Assembly: GCA_027452265.1 (NCBI GenBank) | Contig: DAIDGR010000057.1 | Location: 1-47,636 of the forward strand | Source of the DNA: Caulobacteraceae bacterium | GTDB lineage: Bacteria > Pseudomonadota > Alphaproteobacteria > Caulobacterales > Caulobacteraceae | Length of the DNA: 47,636 nucleotides | Direction: 5' to 3' | In this document: positions 1 through 7,491 of the stretch, one piece after another | Layout of the letters: each line of letters starts with the position of its first letter | How positions within the stretch are numbered: position 1 is the first letter of the stretch | The notes under the pieces: model-generated | Database searches by the model: none | What the model was told of the DNA's origin: nothing | What the model saw: only the letters and a program-made list of their open reading frames with translations | Made by a program: the position numbers and the translations under genes

Positions 1-139
1 CGACGTAAAGGCCCTTCAAGGCCGTAACGGCTACCGGCTTCGCATCGGCAGCTATCGGGTGATCTTCGACGAGGATGCGGCCACGATCCTGGCAATCTAC
101 ATCGGCCGCCGGACCACGACGACGTATGCGAGGAGCTAA
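1..139 (+). CDS. RelE/ParE-family toxin, C-terminal fragment (cut by window edge)
   Basis: The reading frame is open from base 2 and ends at TAA 137-139, giving the last 45 residues of a protein that starts outside the window. The visible part has the RelE/ParE C-terminal pattern: a basic strand (RNGYRLRIGSYRVIF), an acidic turn (DEDA) and a closing strand with an Arg pair (IYIGRR). In RelE toxins such basic residues contact mRNA or ribosome; ParE relatives poison gyrase, and the fragment cannot tell them apart. The next gene, a DNA-binding protein, starts 1 base after the stop, so the two form a toxin-antitoxin operon in the toxin-first order. Confidence 0.75.
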   Translation, partial: DVKALQGRNGYRLRIGSYRVIFDEDAATILAIYIGRRTTTTYARS

Positions 140-140
140 G

Positions 141-527
141 ATGATGACCGCATCCCAAATCATTCGGACTCCGGGGGGCGAAGAACTGGTGGTGCTGCCG
201 CGGGCCGAATATGAGGCGCTCCTTGAGCGCGCCGAGCATGAGGCCGAGGATGCTGATGATGTTGGCGTCTATGATGCTCGAAAGGCCGAATTGGCTGCCG
301 GCGGCGGCATACTGCCGCCAGAGGTTAGCGCCGCAATTCTTCGAGGCGTCAGTCGATTGAAAGCCATTCGCGAGTGGAAGGACGAGACACAACTCCATCT
401 GGCCTTCACGACGGGTATCAGTCAGGGCTATCTGTCCGATCTAGAAAGCGGGCGCCGTACAGGGACTCCTGAAACGATCGCAAAGCTCGCAAAGGTGTTG
501 GGCGTGCCGGTGGAATGGCTTTCGTAG
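141..527 (+). CDS. XRE-family helix-turn-helix antitoxin of the RelE-type module
   Basis: 128 residues starting at the ATG 1 base after the toxin stop; a longer in-frame start at 75 would overlap the toxin gene and is unlikely. Residues 1-30 (including LVVLPRAEYEALLER) look like the short PHD/antitoxin-like N-terminus seen in this family, followed by an acidic linker. Residues about 74-127 form an XRE/Cro-type helix-turn-helix with the recognition region GISQGYLSDLESGRR. The family normally neutralises the upstream toxin and represses the operon. Base composition is less GC-rich than the neighbours, which fits a mobile module. Confidence 0.8.
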   Translation: MMTASQIIRTPGGEELVVLPRAEYEALLERAEHEAEDADDVGVYDARKAELAAGGGILPPEVSAAILRGVSRLKAIREWKDETQLHLAFTTGISQGYLSDLESGRRTGTPETIAKLAKVLGVPVEWLS

Positions 528-711
528 ACCTTCGCATCGGGCCCTTCGTCTGAGCGCGATGGCGGACGCCTATTGCTGATCTTCATATCCCATCGCCTGC
601 CACGATCCCAACGGATCACATGACGATCGGTCCGGCACGTTGCTCGCCTTGGCGGACGTTCTGTCCGTGGCCGGGCCACTCCGCGCACCGGGCTCCTGCC
701 AGGAACGAGAA

Positions 712-725
712 GCCCCGTGCGGGGC
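712..725 (-). terminator. Short GC hairpin, candidate terminator of the lipoprotein gene
   Basis: A perfect 6-bp inverted repeat (GCCCCG / CGGGGC) with a very short loop lies 17 bases past the stop of the minus-strand lipoprotein gene and is followed on that strand by a T-richer stretch (TTCTCGTT). It is a plausible but weak intrinsic terminator. Apart from it, the 215-base gap between the antitoxin and this gene shows nothing recognisable. Confidence 0.35.
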
Positions 726-742
726 CCTCCGCGGGCCTCGAT

Positions 743-952
743 CTACCGGGGATCGTCGTCGCCGTAGCCGCCCTGATAGCCGCCGTCGCCATACCCTCCG
801 TAGCCACCATGATAGCCGTAGCCGCCGTGGTAGCCGTACCCGCCATGATATCCGTAGCCGTAGCCATCGTCGTCGTCGTCGCTGGCGCAGGCCGTAACGG
901 CGGCGCTGGCGGCGAGCAGACATCCGATGATGAGGAGTTTCCGAAGGGACAT
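743..952 (-). CDS. Small Gly/Tyr/His-repeat lipoprotein
   Basis: 69 residues. The first 22 form a lipoprotein signal peptide: basic start (MSLRK), hydrophobic core and lipobox AVTAC, so the mature protein should be lipidated on Cys22. It has Ala-Ser after the cysteine, then a run of five Asp. The rest is three copies of YGYHGG followed by looser GGYGDGG-type repeats, closed by a second Asp run (DDDPR). An AAGG-type ribosome site precedes the ATG. Function is unknown; the low-complexity Gly/Tyr/His chain between two acidic patches suggests an unfolded surface-facing tail, possibly metal-binding. No domain is recognised. Confidence 0.75.
   Translation of the reverse strand: MSLRKLLIIGCLLAASAAVTACASDDDDDGYGYGYHGGYGYHGGYGYHGGYGGYGDGGYQGGYGDDDPR
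803..856. repeat. Three 18-bp tandem repeats encoding YGYHGG
   Basis: Three consecutive 18-base units (803-820, 821-838, 839-856) with only a few third-position differences encode the hexapeptide YGYHGG on the minus strand. Copy number could vary between strains by slippage. Confidence 0.8.
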
Positions 953-1144
953 TGCCAGGACCTTTCCGCAACGGACGTGTCGGTCTCGATGGAGGCCGTC
1001 TGGCGGTTAAACGCAAAGGCGCCGGCAAAGGTTTCAGGTCTGTTCGGGGGACACCACAATTAGGCGCCGCGGCCCTGCGCCCCTCAGAGGCGTTCCCTGA
1101 CCCTGATCCTGGGCGCCGATCCGCCGCGGGGCGTCCCGCGCGCT

Positions 1145-1167
1145 CCGCCGACGCGCACGCGCGGCGG
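1145..1167 (-). terminator. GC-rich hairpin after the exported two-cysteine gene
   Basis: CCGCCG at 1145-1150 pairs with CGGCGG at 1162-1167 around an 11-base loop, 11 bases beyond the stop of the minus-strand gene ending at 1179. There is no T-run, so termination is only a suggestion. Confidence 0.25.
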
Positions 1168-1178
1168 CCTGACCCCTC

Positions 1179-1673
1179 CTATCGCGGCGGTGGGTTGTGG
1201 TGGTTGAAGTCGAGGTGCAGCTGAATCGGGGCGTTGGGGTCCTTGCTGAGGATCGAGACGGTATAGCGGCCCCAGGGGCGAGAGATCAGCAGCCAGCGCG
1301 CGCCCTGGGGAAGGGTTCCGGCGGCGTAGTTCAGGGGCTCCTCGCTGGCCGCCTTGAGATCCATCAGGCTGGGACCCAGGGCCCAGATCAGGACATTGCC
1401 GGGCACATAGGGCGCGTCGATGTCGAGGATCACCGTCCGCGTAAAGCCGCCCTCGGGATTGGCCTTGGCCGGCGACACCTTCCAGACGTGATAGGACGGG
1501 GCCGGGGCGGCCACGGCCGGCGGACAGGCGGGAAAGACGACGCCGTTTTCGCTGGCGCCATTGACGCCGCAATCCTCGGCGAGGGCGGCGCCCGCGAGGC
1601 CCCAGGTGGCGAGGCCCCAGATGACGAAGCCAAGGGCGAAGGCCCCGCCGATCCTTGATCCCATGCCACCCAT
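1179..1673 (-). CDS. Exported hypothetical protein with two mature cysteines
   Basis: 164 residues from an ATG preceded by a GGGAGAG-type ribosome site; a second ATG 9 bases later is possible. A Sec signal peptide (hydrophobic run GGAFALGFVIWGLATWGLAGAALA, in parts) probably ends at ALA-ED. The mature protein has a cysteine just after the cleavage site and another about 15 residues on, then a beta-rich-looking domain with several Trp and a His/Pro tail (NHHNPPPR). No family is recognised. It is transcribed divergently from the DipZ-like gene 180 bases away, so the cysteine pair may be a substrate or partner of that thiol system; this is inference from position only. Confidence 0.7.
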   Translation of the reverse strand: MGGMGSRIGGAFALGFVIWGLATWGLAGAALAEDCGVNGASENGVVFPACPPAVAAPAPSYHVWKVSPAKANPEGGFTRTVILDIDAPYVPGNVLIWALGPSLMDLKAASEEPLNYAAGTLPQGARWLLISRPWGRYTVSILSKDPNAPIQLHLDFNHHNPPPR

Positions 1674-1853
1674 CGCCTCGCTCTCCCGCCGCCGCTGGAA
1701 CGCTGTGAGCCTACAGGTGTAGGGCGGGCGGGGCCATCTCACGCCCGTCCAAGGTTCGGCATGAGGCCGCAATTTTCGCCGCCAGGCGTAACCCGGGGCG
1801 AGGCTCGAACGTAAAAAGGGGGACAAGACCCCGATGGATCGGAAGGACGCCCG

Positions 1854-3575
1854 GTGATTCTGCTGCTGCTCGCCTATCTGGGAGGGGCGTTCACGATCGT
1901 CAGCCCCTGCATCCTGCCGGTGCTGCCCTTCGTCTTCGCCCGGGCCGACAAGCCGTTCGTGAAGAGCGGGTTGCCCCTGTTGCTGGGCATGGCCGCCACC
2001 TTCGCCGGGGTGGCGACCCTGGCCGCGGTGGGCGGAAGCTGGGCGGTGCGGGCCAATGGCGTGGGCCGGGCGGCCGCCATGGCGGTGCTGGGCCTGTTTG
2101 GTCTGATGCTGATCTTCCCCAGCCTGTCGGATCGCCTGACCCGGCCGCTGGTGGCCCTGGGCGCGCGCCTGACCAACAGCGCCGACCGCGACGCGCGGGA
2201 CGGCTCCTTCGCCGCCTCCCTCCTGCTGGGCGTGGCCACGGGTCTTCTCTGGGCGCCCTGCGCCGGGCCGATCCTGGGCCTGATCCTCACCGCCGCCGCC
2301 CTGAAGGGAGCGAGCCTTGGAACCACCGGCCTGCTCCTGGCCTATGCGGCCGGGGCCGGCACGTCCCTGGCCCTGGCCCTCCTGGTCGGGGGACGGGTGT
2401 TCGCGGCGATGAAGCGCGCGTTGAAGGCCGGGGAGTGGATTCGCCGGGGCCTGGGCGTCCTCGTCCTGGCAGGCGTCGCGGCGATCGGCCTGCATCTGGA
2501 TACGGGCCTCCTCACCCGTCTGTCGGCGGTGAGCACCTCGCGGCTGGAGGCGGCCCTGCTGCGGCGCGCCCATCTGGGCCCGCACGACAGCGATGTCATG
2601 GGGAGCGGCCCCCTGCCGGTGGAGGGCATGGCCCCGCCGCTGGAGGGCGCGGTGACCTGGATCAACTCGCCGCCCCTGACCCGCCAGGCCCTCAAGGGCA
2701 AGGTCGTGCTGGTGGATTTCTGGACCTATTCCTGCATCAACTGCCTGCGGTCCCTGCCCTATGTGAAGGCCTGGGCCGCCAAATACGCCGATCAGGGCCT
2801 GGTGGTGATCGGCGTGCATACGCCTGAATTCGCCTTCGAGCGCGAGCCGGACAACGTCCGCAAGGCGGTGCGGGATCTGGGCCTTACCTTCCCCGTGGCG
2901 GTGGACAGCCATCACCGCATCTGGGACGCCTTCCATAACAACTACTGGCCGGCGGACTATTTCATCGACGGCCAGGGCCGCATCCGCGCGCATCATTTCG
3001 GCGAAGGCGACGAGGTTCAGTCCGAGCGGATCATCCAGCGCCTGCTGGCCGAGAACGGCGATCCCGCCCTCAAAGAAGGCGTGGTGTCGGTCCAGGGCCA
3101 GGGCGCCACAGCCGCCGCCGACATGAGCGATATCCGCTCGGGCGAGACCTATCTGGGCTATGGCCGGGGCGAGAACTTCGTCGGCGACGTGGTCCGCGAC
3201 CTGCCCCACCTCTATGCCGCGCCCCACCTCTTGCAGCGCAACGCCTGGTCTCTCTCCGGGATCTGGACGGTGGGCGCCGAGCACGCCAGCCTCGATCGCG
3301 CGGGGGGCGCGGTCGCCTTCCGCTTCCATGCCCGCGACCTGCACATGGTCCTGAGTCCAGGGCCGGACGGCAAGCCCGTGCGCTTCCATGTCCTGCTGGA
3401 TGGCCACCCGCCGGGCGCCGACCATGGCGTCGATACCGATGCGCAAGGCCAAGGCGTGGTGCGCGGTCAGAGACTCTACCAGCTGGTCCGGCAGAGCGGC
3501 CCCGTCGCCGACCGCACCTTCGAGATCGTGTTCGACGACCCCGGCGTCCAGGCGTTCACCTTCACCTTCGGCTGA
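1854..3575 (+). CDS. dipZ: DipZ-type thiol-disulfide protein: CcdA membrane domain fused to thioredoxin
   Basis: 573 residues from GTG 1854, with GGAAGGA upstream. Residues 1-215 are a CcdA/DsbD-like membrane domain with the two electron-carrying cysteines in SPC (Cys19) and APC (Cys135). Residues about 260-400 are a periplasmic thioredoxin-like domain with the motif SCINC (Cys294, Cys297), typical of DipZ. The remaining 150 residues match the beta-sandwich, carbohydrate-binding-like tail that DipZ proteins carry (TYLGYGR...ENF, FRFHARDLHMVL). Family role: pass electrons from cytoplasmic thioredoxin to periplasmic thiol proteins. It may share a divergent promoter region with the exported two-cysteine gene on its left. 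Confidence 0.9.
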   Translation: MILLLLAYLGGAFTIVSPCILPVLPFVFARADKPFVKSGLPLLLGMAATFAGVATLAAVGGSWAVRANGVGRAAAMAVLGLFGLMLIFPSLSDRLTRPLVALGARLTNSADRDARDGSFAASLLLGVATGLLWAPCAGPILGLILTAAALKGASLGTTGLLLAYAAGAGTSLALALLVGGRVFAAMKRALKAGEWIRRGLGVLVLAGVAAIGLHLDTGLLTRLSAVSTSRLEAALLRRAHLGPHDSDVMGSGPLPVEGMAPPLEGAVTWINSPPLTRQALKGKVVLVDFWTYSCINCLRSLPYVKAWAAKYADQGLVVIGVHTPEFAFEREPDNVRKAVRDLGLTFPVAVDSHHRIWDAFHNNYWPADYFIDGQGRIRAHHFGEGDEVQSERIIQRLLAENGDPALKEGVVSVQGQGATAAADMSDIRSGETYLGYGRGENFVGDVVRDLPHLYAAPHLLQRNAWSLSGIWTVGAEHASLDRAGGAVAFRFHARDLHMVLSPGPDGKPVRFHVLLDGHPPGADHGVDTDAQGQGVVRGQRLYQLVRQSGPVADRTFEIVFDDPGVQAFTFTFG

Positions 3576-3666
3576 GCGGTCGGATGGTGTGGCGGCGCGC
3601 CCGGCGCTCTTGACGGGGAGGGAGGCCAGGCCCTCTTGTGAGGCTGGGACTCACGGGGGGGGGCAT

Positions 3667-4056
3667 ATGGGACGCATTGGAATCAGTGGCGCGGGACTGA
3701 CGGCCGGGCTCGTTGGCCTCGCCTTCATCGCGGGATACGCCGTGGCCCAGGTCGCGGGGTCGCAGACCGGGCGCGAGCCGCAGTTCGAGAACGCCCAGGT
3801 GAAGGTGTGGAAGTCGCTGGTCCTGCCGCACAACCCTCTGCCCATGCACCGGCATGAGCATCCCCGGGTGATCATCGCCCTCAAGGGCGGGACCATGGAC
3901 ATCGTTACAGATGCAGGCGTCCATGATCTCCACGTGTGGAAGACCGGTCACGCCTATTGGCTGCCCGCCAATCCCCCAGGCACGCATCACCAGGACGTTA
4001 ATGTGGGCGAGGCCCCCATCGAGGTGATGGTCGTGGAGCTCGAGACGGCGAGCTGA
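3667..4056 (+). CDS. Exported cupin-domain protein
   Basis: 129 residues starting at ATG 3667 after a G-rich ribosome site. Residues 1-28 form an N-terminal hydrophobic export or anchor segment. The rest is a single small cupin barrel: metal-ligand-type histidines His61, His63 and His65 (MHRHEHPRV) and His107-His108 in the second motif (PGTHHQDVNVG). Cupins of this size bind a metal or small ligand; the substrate cannot be read from the sequence. It lies between dipZ and the CocE-type hydrolase on the same strand with about 75-90 base gaps. Confidence 0.8.
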   Translation: MGRIGISGAGLTAGLVGLAFIAGYAVAQVAGSQTGREPQFENAQVKVWKSLVLPHNPLPMHRHEHPRVIIALKGGTMDIVTDAGVHDLHVWKTGHAYWLPANPPGTHHQDVNVGEAPIEVMVVELETAS

Positions 4057-4130
4057 CCCCCCAATCCAGGCGGCTTGAACCGCGCGGCGAGGTGCGGTGG
4101 ACTGGGATCGCCTATCAGGGGGGAACAGGA

Positions 4131-6080
4131 ATGGGTTCGAAATCGATGGCGCGGCTCGCCGCGACGGCCGCGGCGGGCATGGCCCTGGCGGCGGGGGGCC
4201 TGACTTTGGCGGCGACGGCGGCGCCTGGCCACACCAAGCCTGCCGCGGCGCCGGTCTATGACGAGCGGCCCGCCAAGCTGGAGCCGTCCCGTTACGGCTG
4301 GGACTATGAGCGGCGCGTGGTCGAGATCCCCATGCGCGATGGGGTCAAGCTGCACACGGTGATCCTGATCCCCAAGGGGGCCAAGGGCGCGCCCATGCTG
4401 CTGACCCGCACGCCCTACAGCGCCGATCAGCTCACCGCCAACGTCGCCAGCGGCCATCTCGTGGCGGCGCTGGATGGCTATGACAACGCCGACGATATCA
4501 TCGTCGCCGGCGGCTATATCCGCGTGGTCCAGGACGTCAGGGGCAAGTACGGCTCGGAAGGGACCTATGTGATGAACCGGCCCCTCGTGGGCAGCGGTCT
4601 CAACCCCACCGCGGTCGACGACTCCACCGACGCCTATGACACCATCGACTGGCTGACCAAGAACGTGCCGCAGAGCAATGGCCGCGTCGGCGTGCTGGGC
4701 ATTTCCTATGACGGATTCGAGGCCCTCGTCCCGCTGGTCCATCCGCACCCGGCGCTCAAGGTGGCCGTGCCCATGAACCCCATGGTGGACGGCTGGCGCG
4801 GCGACGACTGGTTCCACAACGGCGCCTATCGCGAACTGAACACCCAGTACATCTGGGAGCAGATCGCCACCCGGGACAGCTCGGACAAATATGCGTTCAA
4901 CCATGCCGATCTCTATGACGCCTTCATGGCCGCCGGCTCGGCCGGGGAGGAAGGACGCGAGCACGGTCTCGACCAGATCGGCTTCTGGACCAAACTGACC
5001 GCGCACCCCGCCTATGACGGTTTCTGGCAGGCCCAGGCCATGGACAGGATCCTGGCCGCCCAACCGCTCACCGTGCCCACCATGCTGGTCCACTCCCTGT
5101 GGGATCAGGAGGACATCTATGGCGCCCCGGCGGTCTATCGCGCGCTGAAGGACAAGCCCGGCGCGGCGGACAAACTCTTCCTGACCCTGGGGCCCTGGCA
5201 TCACGGCCAGGAGATCGAGGACGGCAGCCACAGCGGCAAGATCGCCTGGGACCAGGACGCCGCCAAATGGTGGCGCTGGCATGTGCTGGCGCCCTTCCTG
5301 GCCCACTATCTCAAGGACGCGCCCATGGACGTGGCGCCGGTGACCGCGTTTCAGTCAGGGACCAATGAATGGCGCCGCCTGTCCACCTGGCCGGTGGTTC
5401 CCGCCGCCGCCAAGCTCTATCTCAAACCGGGCCAGAGCGTCGGCTTCACCCCGGCGACCGGAGACGTTCAGACGGCGGACTATGTCTCTGATCCGTCCCA
5501 CCCGGTCACCTTCGTGCCGCGTCCGGTGCGCCCCGTGGGCTACGAGGACGACCACTGGACCGACTGGCTGACCACGGACCAGCGCAACGCCGCCGCGCGG
5601 CCGGACGTGCTGACCTTCACCTCCGAGGTGCTGACCGCGCCGGTCGTGGTCTCCGGCGAGCCGCAGGTGCACCTCACGGCCTCCACCAGCGGGACCGACA
5701 GCGACTGGGTGGTGAAGCTGATCGACGTCTATCCCGATCAGACGCCCGTCGACCGGGCCATGGGCGGCTATCAGCTGGCCGTGGCCATGGACATCTTCCG
5801 GGGCCGCTATCGCGAGAGCCTGAGCGATCCCAAGCCGCTCACCCCCAACGCGCCGCTCCTCTACACCTTCGCCCTTCCGCAGGTGGACCATGTCTTCCTT
5901 CCGGGGCACCGGATCATGGTGCAGATCCAGTCGAGCTGGTTCCCCCTCTACGACCGCAACCCTCAGACCTTCGTGCCCAACATCTTCTTCGCCAAGCCGG
6001 CGGACTATGTGAAGGCGACCCAGAAGGTGGTGGTCTCGGGGCCGGATGAGTCCTTCATCGCGCTTCCGGTGGAGAACTAG
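4131..6080 (+). CDS. Secreted CocE/NonD-family serine hydrolase (X-Pro dipeptidyl-peptidase-like)
   Basis: 649 residues from ATG 4131; GTG 4092 is in frame but the ATG follows a purine-rich ribosome site and starts a proper signal peptide (residues 1-31). Residues about 60-400 are an alpha/beta hydrolase with Ser192 in GISYDG, Asp325 (SLWDQED) and His357/358 (PWHHG). Residues 440-649 form the jelly-roll cap typical of CocE and X-Pro peptidases (VVVSGEPQVHLTAS). Family members are acylases, esterases or peptidases; the substrate is unknown. The signal peptide places it in the periplasm or outside. Confidence 0.88.
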   Translation: MGSKSMARLAATAAAGMALAAGGLTLAATAAPGHTKPAAAPVYDERPAKLEPSRYGWDYERRVVEIPMRDGVKLHTVILIPKGAKGAPMLLTRTPYSADQLTANVASGHLVAALDGYDNADDIIVAGGYIRVVQDVRGKYGSEGTYVMNRPLVGSGLNPTAVDDSTDAYDTIDWLTKNVPQSNGRVGVLGISYDGFEALVPLVHPHPALKVAVPMNPMVDGWRGDDWFHNGAYRELNTQYIWEQIATRDSSDKYAFNHADLYDAFMAAGSAGEEGREHGLDQIGFWTKLTAHPAYDGFWQAQAMDRILAAQPLTVPTMLVHSLWDQEDIYGAPAVYRALKDKPGAADKLFLTLGPWHHGQEIEDGSHSGKIAWDQDAAKWWRWHVLAPFLAHYLKDAPMDVAPVTAFQSGTNEWRRLSTWPVVPAAAKLYLKPGQSVGFTPATGDVQTADYVSDPSHPVTFVPRPVRPVGYEDDHWTDWLTTDQRNAAARPDVLTFTSEVLTAPVVVSGEPQVHLTASTSGTDSDWVVKLIDVYPDQTPVDRAMGGYQLAVAMDIFRGRYRESLSDPKPLTPNAPLLYTFALPQVDHVFLPGHRIMVQIQSSWFPLYDRNPQTFVPNIFFAKPADYVKATQKVVVSGPDESFIALPVEN

Positions 6081-6163
6081 GCGCCGCCTCGACGGCGGGC
6101 ATGGCCTGGGGCAAAGGGGCGGCAGCGCCGCGGCGACTCGCGGCCCCACATGGGAGAGCCTGA

Positions 6164-6739
6164 TTGGACTTGATCCTGGTGCGGCATGGGCTGCCGCAGA
6201 TGAGCCGCACCACGGCCGATCCGCCCCTGTCGGAAGAGGGCCGCGACCAGGCCGCGCGGGTCGGCGCCTTCCTTCAGGGCGAGCCGCTGGACGCCATCTG
6301 GTCCAGCACCATGGTGCGCGCCGTGACCACGGCCCAGCCCCTGGCCGAGCGGCTGGGGCTTTCGGTTCGCACCCATGACGGCATTTGCGAGTACGACCGC
6401 CACAGCGGCCACTACATCCCCGACGAAGTGCTGCGGGTGGAGAATTATGAGGCCTGGCGCGCGCAGGCCGCGGGCAACCACGGCTATGACATGGCCAGCT
6501 TCCGGGACGCGGTGGTGGCGGGGATGGAGGCGATCATCGCCGAGCATCCGGGTGAGCGGGTCGCGGTCTTCTGTCATGGCGGCGTGATCAATGTCTGGAC
6601 CGCCCACGTCCTGGGCCTGTCGCCCCGGCTGTTCTTCACGCCGGGCTATACCAGCCTCAACCGCTATGCCTGCTCGCGTCGCGGTCACCGGGGCGTGGTG
6701 TCGCTGAACGAGCAGCCGCATCTGCCCGAGCGGACCTGA
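6164..6739 (+). CDS. Histidine phosphatase family protein (phosphoglycerate-mutase fold)
   Basis: 191 residues beginning at TTG 6164, supported by GGGAGAG 6-12 bases upstream and by the family N-terminus LILVRHG directly after it. The RHG catalytic motif lies at residues 6-8; the second His is in FCHGGVINV near residue 140. An acidic residue after the conserved DGICEYD follows the family pattern. The enzyme removes phosphate from a small molecule or protein; which one is not evident. It has no export signal and probably forms a unit with the methyltransferase 27 bases downstream. Confidence 0.85.
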   Translation: MDLILVRHGLPQMSRTTADPPLSEEGRDQAARVGAFLQGEPLDAIWSSTMVRAVTTAQPLAERLGLSVRTHDGICEYDRHSGHYIPDEVLRVENYEAWRAQAAGNHGYDMASFRDAVVAGMEAIIAEHPGERVAVFCHGGVINVWTAHVLGLSPRLFFTPGYTSLNRYACSRRGHRGVVSLNEQPHLPERT

Positions 6740-6766
6740 GGAACGAGGGGACTTGAGGACTCGACC

Positions 6767-7429
6767 ATGACCACGGCTGCGCCCCCGTCCCCTTCGCCTT
6801 CATCGCCATCGTCCGACCGCTCTGGCCTCGCCCTCTGGGACCAGCGCTTCGATCGTGACGACTACCTGTTCGGCGAGGCGCCCAACGCCTTTCTGGCGCA
6901 CCAGGCCGTGCGTCTGCCACGCGGAGGGACGGCGCTGGCGGTTGCCGATGGCGAGGGGCGCAACGGGGTCTGGATGGCGGAGCAGGGGCTGGCGGTCATG
7001 TCGGTCGACGGCTCTGCCGTCGCCCAGGCCAAGGCGCGGCGTCTGGCCGACCTCCGGGGCGTCACCCTGGACCTGCGCCTCGCCGATCTGGCCGCCTGGG
7101 ACTGGCCGCAGGCCGCCTTCGACGTGGTGGCGGGCATTTTCATCCAGTTCGCCGGCCCCAAGCTGCGCTCCCGCCTGTTCGCCGGGATGATCCAGGCTCT
7201 GAAGCCGGGAGGTCTGCTGCTTCTCGAAGGGTATGGCCCCCGCCAGCTCGACTATCGTACGGGCGGCCCCTCGGTCGCCGAGAACCTCTATACCCCCGAC
7301 CTCCTCGCCGAGGCCTTTTCCAGCCTCGAAATCCTTGAGCTTGCCGATTACGACGCCGAGGTGTCGGAGGGCGCAGGACATGCCGGTCGGTCTCACCTGG
7401 TGGACCTGGTGGCGCGCAGGCCGCGATGA
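6767..7429 (+). CDS. Class I SAM-dependent methyltransferase (TehB-like)
   Basis: 220 residues from ATG 6767 with GAGG upstream. After a Ser/Pro tail it has the family opening LWDQRFDRDDYLFGEAPN, the SAM-binding glycine motif in modified form (LAVADGEGRNGVWMAE), an acidic ribose contact (VMSVDGSAVA) and a typical post-motif LKPGGLLLLEGY. The family methylates small molecules or detoxifies compounds such as tellurite; the substrate here is open. Confidence 0.85.
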   Translation: MTTAAPPSPSPSSPSSDRSGLALWDQRFDRDDYLFGEAPNAFLAHQAVRLPRGGTALAVADGEGRNGVWMAEQGLAVMSVDGSAVAQAKARRLADLRGVTLDLRLADLAAWDWPQAAFDVVAGIFIQFAGPKLRSRLFAGMIQALKPGGLLLLEGYGPRQLDYRTGGPSVAENLYTPDLLAEAFSSLEILELADYDAEVSEGAGHAGRSHLVDLVARRPR

Positions 7430-7491
7430 GCCCTTCACGAACGCGTCGCGGCAGCGGCGTATGGGATCACCCAGACCCTTGAGGCAGACCC

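Noticed and set aside
1674-3452. N-terminal two thirds of a 757-codon minus-strand frame running through dipZ
   Set aside because: It is antisense to dipZ and Gly/Gln/His/Arg-rich low-complexity sequence. Only the C-terminal 164 codons (1179-1673) are a real gene with its own ribosome site and signal peptide.
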